Source: Burkholderiales bacterium
Lineage (GTDB): Bacteria > Pseudomonadota > Gammaproteobacteria > Burkholderiales > Burkholderiaceae_C
Direction of reading: 5' to 3'
Length of the DNA: 64,000 nucleotides
Assembly (NCBI GenBank): GCA_016219375.1
Contig: JACRNC010000003.1
Span: 124,001 to 188,000 of the forward strand
How positions within the stretch are numbered: the first letter of the stretch is position 1; each line of letters begins with the position of its first letter. The notes under the pieces are model-generated. The model was not told the origin of the DNA. It was given only the letters and a program-made list of their open reading frames with translations, and made no database searches. Shown here piece after piece: positions 59,881-64,000 of this stretch. The position numbers and the translations under genes are program-made.

Positions 59881-61470
59881 TCACTCCTCATCAGACAAAA
59901 GGGATGCGCCGAGCAGCGCGCGGCGTTGCAGCCAGCTGCTCGGACGATAACGGGGGTCGCCGGTCTGGGCCTGCAGGTTCTTCAGCAGCGCCAGCACGGT
60001 CATCGGGCCGAGCTGGTCGCCCCAGGCCAGCGGGCCCAGCGGATAGCCCAGGCCCAGCGTGACGGCGCGGTCGATGTCGGCCGGCGCGGCGATGCGCTGC
60101 TGGGCGATCTCGCAGGCGATGTTGATGATGGTGGCCAGCACGCGTTGCGTCACTAGGCCGGCGCTGTCGCGGATCACGCTCACCGGCACGCCGTCGCTGG
60201 CCAGCAGGCCGTGGGCAGCCTCGCGCCAGAGCTGGGTCGTCAGCGGATTGGTCATCAGCACGCGGCGCCGGCTGGTATCCATCAGCGTCTCGATGGCCAG
60301 CGTGCGGCGGGCATCGAGCTGCTCGCGAGCGACGCAGGTGGTGGTGTCCTCGCCCAGCGGCGTGACCAGGCACAGGCTGTCGTCGTCCGGGCGCTCGTTG
60401 CCATCGATGCGCGCGCCCAGGCGCTGCAGCAGTTCGACCACGGCCTCGCGGGCCTCGGGGCGCTCGCGGCTGACCCAGACCTTGGCCGCGCGGTCGGTGG
60501 GCGCGGGGGGCTCGTCGAACAGCTCCTGCTTGCCGGCGTCATAGCGGTAGAAGCCGCGGCCGGTCTTGCGGCCCAGCGTGCCGGCGGCCAGCATCTGGCG
60601 CGTCAGCGGCTGCGGGCGAAAGCGCGGCTCCTCGAAGTACTGGTGGTAGATGGATTCCATCACCGGGTGCGACACGTCCAACCCGGTCAGGTCCAGCAGC
60701 TCGAAGGGCCCCAGGCGGAAGCCCGCGGTGTCGCGCAGGATGCGGTCGAGCTGATGGAAGGGCGCCACGCCCTCGGCCAGGATGCGCAGCGCCTCGGTGC
60801 CGTAGCCACGGCCGGCGTGGTTGACGATGAAGCCCGGCGTGTCCTGCGCGCGCACTGCGGTGTGGCCCACGCGCCGGCCCAGTGCGAGCAGGAAGTCACC
60901 CACGGCGCGGTCGGTGAGCAGCCCGTCGATGACCTCGACGATCTTCATCAGCGGCACCGGGTTGAAGAAATGCCAACCGGCCACGCGCTGCGGGTGCTTC
61001 AAGCCGGCGGCAATGGCCGTGACCGACAGCGACGACGTGTTGGTGGCCAGCACGCACTGCGGCGAGACCAGCGCCTCCAGCTCGGCAAAGAGCGCGCGCT
61101 TGGCGTCCAGGCTCTCGACGATGGCCTCGACCACCACGTCGCAGCCGGCCAGGTCGGGCAGGCCGGCGGCCACCGTCAGGCGGCCCGTTGCGGAAGTGGC
61201 CTGATCCGCCGTGAGCTTGCCCTTGGCCTGCAGCGTGGCGAACGTCTGCGCCAGCAGCTCGCGGGCCTCGGCCGCGCCGCCCGGGCGGCCGTCGTGCAGC
61301 ACCACTTGTATACCGGCCTGGGCGGCGATCTGGGCGATGCCCCGGCCCATCACGCCGCAGCCCACCAGGCCCAGACGCAGGGCGGTGGATTCAGCGGCGG
61401 GCAGTGCGGCGGCAGAAGAAGCCGCGGAAGAAGCGGCCGGCGCGGCGGCGTGTCGATCGTTGTCGCTCAT
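59881..61470 (-). CDS. 3-hydroxyacyl-CoA dehydrogenase (PaaH/PaaC-like)
   Basis: GLVGCGVMGRGIAQIAAQAGIQVVLHDGRPGGAAEARELLAQTF...LATNTSSLSVTAIAAGLKHPQRVAGWHFFNPVPLMKIVEVIDG. Start MSDNDRH at 61470. Confidence 0.92.
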   Translation of the reverse strand: MSDNDRHAAAPAASSAASSAAALPAAESTALRLGLVGCGVMGRGIAQIAAQAGIQVVLHDGRPGGAAEARELLAQTFATLQAKGKLTADQATSATGRLTVAAGLPDLAGCDVVVEAIVESLDAKRALFAELEALVSPQCVLATNTSSLSVTAIAAGLKHPQRVAGWHFFNPVPLMKIVEVIDGLLTDRAVGDFLLALGRRVGHTAVRAQDTPGFIVNHAGRGYGTEALRILAEGVAPFHQLDRILRDTAGFRLGPFELLDLTGLDVSHPVMESIYHQYFEEPRFRPQPLTRQMLAAGTLGRKTGRGFYRYDAGKQELFDEPPAPTDRAAKVWVSRERPEAREAVVELLQRLGARIDGNERPDDDSLCLVTPLGEDTTTCVAREQLDARRTLAIETLMDTSRRRVLMTNPLTTQLWREAAHGLLASDGVPVSVIRDSAGLVTQRVLATIINIACEIAQQRIAAPADIDRAVTLGLGYPLGPLAWGDQLGPMTVLALLKNLQAQTGDPRYRPSSWLQRRALLGASLLSDEE

Positions 61471-61730
61471 CGGGATGGAGGCAGCGGAGGGGAGAAGGGG
61501 AAGGCGCCCGGCGGCCGGGGCCGGATCGCGCGCGGGGTCGCCATTGTGTACAGGAAATGCGCCCACTCCCCCTCATTCGCGGTTCACCCCGCATCAACCC
61601 CGTGTTGGTCAAACGGGCGTTCCAATACGGTGCACAGACCGGTTTGTATACCTAGAAACAGCACATGGCCGATCCCGACTGACCCGCCGGCCTTGTCGAT
61701 CCCGCCGCAACCATTGCCCTCGCCAACGAG

Positions 61731-62309
61731 GTGCCGGTCTCCGAGCCGCCCCTGTCCTCGCCGGACGAGACGGCCCGCCTGACCGGCCTGCTGCTGCGCA
61801 TCGGCGAAGGCGACTCGCGCGCCTTCGAGGCCTTCTACGACGCCACCATCCCGGTGGCGCTGGCCTTCGCTCGTCGGCTGGTGATGGAGTCGGACGTGGA
61901 CGACGTGCTGTCCGATGCCTACTTCGACGTCTGGCAGCAGGCGGCGCAGCACGAGGCCCTGAGCGGCACGCCGCTGGCGTGGCTGCTGCAATTGGTGCGC
62001 CGCCACGCGCTGCACCATCTGCAGCGCGCGGCCGAGCGCGAAAGCCTGGCCGAGCTGCCGCCGCCGGTGCACGAGCTGGTGGTGGAGGAGCCGTGCCCGC
62101 AGGACACGCTGTCGCGCTTCCAGTCCGGGCAGCAGCTGCAGGCCGCGCTGGCGGCCTTGTCCGCGCACGAGCGATGGGTGATGGCGCTGTCCTACTATCG
62201 CGAGCTTTCCCACTCGCAGATCAGCCGCCACACCGGGCTGCCGCTGGGCACGGTCAAGTCGCTGATCCTGCGCGCCCAGGGCAAGCTGCGCTCGGTGCTC
62301 GCACGCTAA
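61731..62309 (+). CDS. ECF-type RNA polymerase sigma factor (sigma-70 family)
   Basis: RLTGLLLRIGEGDSRAFEAFYDATIPVALAFARRLVMESDVDDVLSDAYFDVWQQA (sigma2) ... ALSAHERWVMALSYYRELSHSQISRHTGLPLGTVKSLILRAQGKLR (sigma4). Start codon uncertain. Confidence 0.93.
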   Translation: MPVSEPPLSSPDETARLTGLLLRIGEGDSRAFEAFYDATIPVALAFARRLVMESDVDDVLSDAYFDVWQQAAQHEALSGTPLAWLLQLVRRHALHHLQRAAERESLAELPPPVHELVVEEPCPQDTLSRFQSGQQLQAALAALSAHERWVMALSYYRELSHSQISRHTGLPLGTVKSLILRAQGKLRSVLAR

Positions 62310-62337
62310 GGCGGCGCGCGACCGGGTGCCGTCCACC

Positions 62338-62850
62338 ATGAAGCCTGCCGAGCAGTACCGCGCCGCTGATCCCGATGCGCCCGCCCAGGGCGATGCTCCG
62401 CTGGGCGAGCGCCTGCTGGCCGAGCTGCTGCGGGCCCTGCCGCGCGGGGCGGGCAGCAAGGCCGACACCGCTGCCAGCGAGCGCATCAAGTCGCGCCTGC
62501 TGGGGCGCATCGCCGCCGATGTGGCCGGCCGCACGGTGCAGGCCGAGGAGGGCGACTGGCTGCCCATCTGGGAGGGCGTGCAGTGCAAGGTGCTGCACGT
62601 GCACTCGGACCGCGAGCTGTCCTGCCTGCTGCGCTTCGCGCCCGGCGCCTGGCTGCCGGCCCACCGCCATCCGGTGGCCGAGGAGTGCATCGTGCTGCAC
62701 GGCGTGGTGCGCGTGGGCGAGCAGCTGCACGTGCGCGAGGGCGGCTACCACATCGTGCAGGCCGGCGGCCTGCACGCCCGCGTGGGCAGCGACACCGGCG
62801 CGTTGATCTACCTGCGCGGACCGATGCCCGAGATCGGGCTGTTCATCTGA
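62338..62850 (+). CDS. Cupin-domain (ChrR-like) putative anti-sigma factor
   Basis: CLLRFAPGAWLPAHRHPVAEECIVLHGVVRVGEQLHVREGGYHIVQAGGLHARVGSDTGALIYLRG; cupin metal ligands; immediately downstream of the ECF sigma gene. Confidence 0.85.
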   Translation: MKPAEQYRAADPDAPAQGDAPLGERLLAELLRALPRGAGSKADTAASERIKSRLLGRIAADVAGRTVQAEEGDWLPIWEGVQCKVLHVHSDRELSCLLRFAPGAWLPAHRHPVAEECIVLHGVVRVGEQLHVREGGYHIVQAGGLHARVGSDTGALIYLRGPMPEIGLFI

Positions 62851-62886
62851 GGCGCGCGGGCGCCTGGAGGATGTTCAGCGGACGTC

Positions 62887-63246
62887 TCAGTCGTCCCAGC
62901 GGTCCCAGTCGCCACGGCGCTCCCAGCCGTGGGGATAGGCGCGGCGATCCCAGTGGTGATGGTGGTGATGGCGGCGGCGCGGCTCGACGATGACCACCGG
63001 CCGCGGCGGCACGGCATAGACCGGCTGCGGCGCGTAGACCACGGGGGCGGCGCCATACACGACCACGGGCGGCGCGTGCATCACGCGCGGCGGCGGCGTG
63101 TTGGACAGCCGGGTGCGCACGCCGGACTGCGGCGCGTCGATGCCCACCGACCAGTAGACCTTGTCGGCACGGGCGGCCCCGCTGGCCAGCAGTGCGCCCA
63201 GGGCCAGGGCGCCGAGCAATGCGCGGCCGGTGATCGATTTCGACAT
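62887..63246 (-). CDS. Exported His/Arg/Pro-rich hypothetical protein
   Basis: Signal peptide MSKSITGRALLGALALGALLASGAARA, then VYAPQPVYAVPPRPVVIVEPRRRHHHHHHWDRR. Confidence 0.8.
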   Translation of the reverse strand: MSKSITGRALLGALALGALLASGAARADKVYWSVGIDAPQSGVRTRLSNTPPPRVMHAPPVVVYGAAPVVYAPQPVYAVPPRPVVIVEPRRRHHHHHHWDRRAYPHGWERRGDWDRWDD

Positions 63247-63450
63247 GGTTTGGCTCCTCTCGTTGTGACCGGCCGGGCGTGGCCGCCCGTCTACCGTCCG
63301 TCATCCAACGCGCCAGGCGGCCTTGCGGTTCACTGACGTTGCACAGAGAAGCGTAAGGAAGTGCAAAGCGGGGAGTTCGAAGCGGGGGAGTGCGAAGCGC
63401 GAAGCGCGCGGAGTCGAGCCGCCGCGGCGGGTGCAGCGCCGTGCGCTGCG

Positions 63451-64000
63451 TCAGTGCAGCTCGTCCATGCGCGAATGCGCGAACTGCCGCGCCACCTCGT
63501 CCGGATAGCGGCGCAGGTTGGCGCGGTGACGCAGGCCGATGAGCACCATCGTGGCCGCCACGACGATGCCGAACACCGTGATCGCGCCGAAGGCCGACAT
63601 GCCCCAGCGCGTCATGCCCACGTAGAACGCGCCCAGCGCCAGGATGCAGGCCTGCTCGTTGAAGTTCTGCACCGCGATCGAGCGGCCGGCGCCCATCAGG
63701 TTGTGGCCGCGGTGCTGCAGCAGCGCGTTCATCGGCACCACCAGGAAGCCGCCCAGGCCCCCCAGCAGGATGAGGAAGGGCACGGCCAGCTGCACGGTGT
63801 CGATGAAGTTCATGCCGACCACCAGCAGGCCCATCGCCACGCCCACCGGGATCACCGCCGTGGCCTGGTGCAGCTGCATGCGCCACGAGGCCAGCACCGC
63901 GCCCACCGCGGTGCCCACCGCCACCACGCCCACCAGGGCAGAGGCTTGCGTCGTGCCGTAGCCCAGGGCCGCGGCGGCCCATGACAGCACGATGTAGCGC
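63451..64000 (-). CDS. lplT: Lysophospholipid transporter LplT (MFS), N-terminal part outside window
   Basis: FLILLGGLGGFLVVPMNALLQHRGHNLMGAGRSIAVQNFNEQACILALGAFYVGMTRWG is typical of LplT. Confidence 0.9.
   Translation of the reverse strand, partial: RYIVLSWAAAALGYGTTQASALVGVVAVGTAVGAVLASWRMQLHQATAVIPVGVAMGLLVVGMNFIDTVQLAVPFLILLGGLGGFLVVPMNALLQHRGHNLMGAGRSIAVQNFNEQACILALGAFYVGMTRWGMSAFGAITVFGIVVAATMVLIGLRHRANLRRYPDEVARQFAHSRMDELH

Noticed and set aside
63361-63445. Possible third, degenerate copy of the palindromic element (GCAAAGCGGGG...GAAGCG repeats) before lplT
   Set aside because: Only a short GCAAAG/GAAGCG resemblance; no terminal inverted repeat or conserved internal segments found.

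Overview
High-GC chromosomal window, most likely from a Burkholderiales (Betaproteobacteria) genome. This placement is inferred from gene content and order, not from a search. Mostly housekeeping and metabolic content: SPOR protein-cvpA-purF-metZ-gltX; tRNA-Ala/Glu/Asp; a TetR-linked beta-oxidation cluster; M16 peptidase; PEP-CTERM protein; H-NS-like protein; mltB; a MoxR/DUF58/TgpA cluster; HDAC-like protein; mscS; a T6SS satellite cluster (tssA, OmpA-like, tagF, tssM, an unknown 598-aa membrane protein, PAAR, M15/TagX-like); EamA; ogt; phosphomannomutase; waaA; tolC-pcm; an RND efflux operon with a TetR regulator; uppP; tRNA-Gly; trmB; EpsD-like PPIase; lpxO-like; a second CoA/alcohol/aldehyde dehydrogenase cluster; an ECF sigma/cupin anti-sigma pair; lplT (partial). 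The most unusual signal is a pair of inverted 239-bp intergenic elements (27040-27278 and 27465-27703) between mscS and a GlcG/HbpS-like gene. Their internal segments are nearly identical, while the paired arms differ at nine base pairs and every difference is compensated. All predicted small hairpins have 3-nt loops, mostly GNA on one strand. This suggests a family of structured repeats under selection for, or homogenised through, folding. The many long antisense ORFs in the track are treated as high-GC artefacts.
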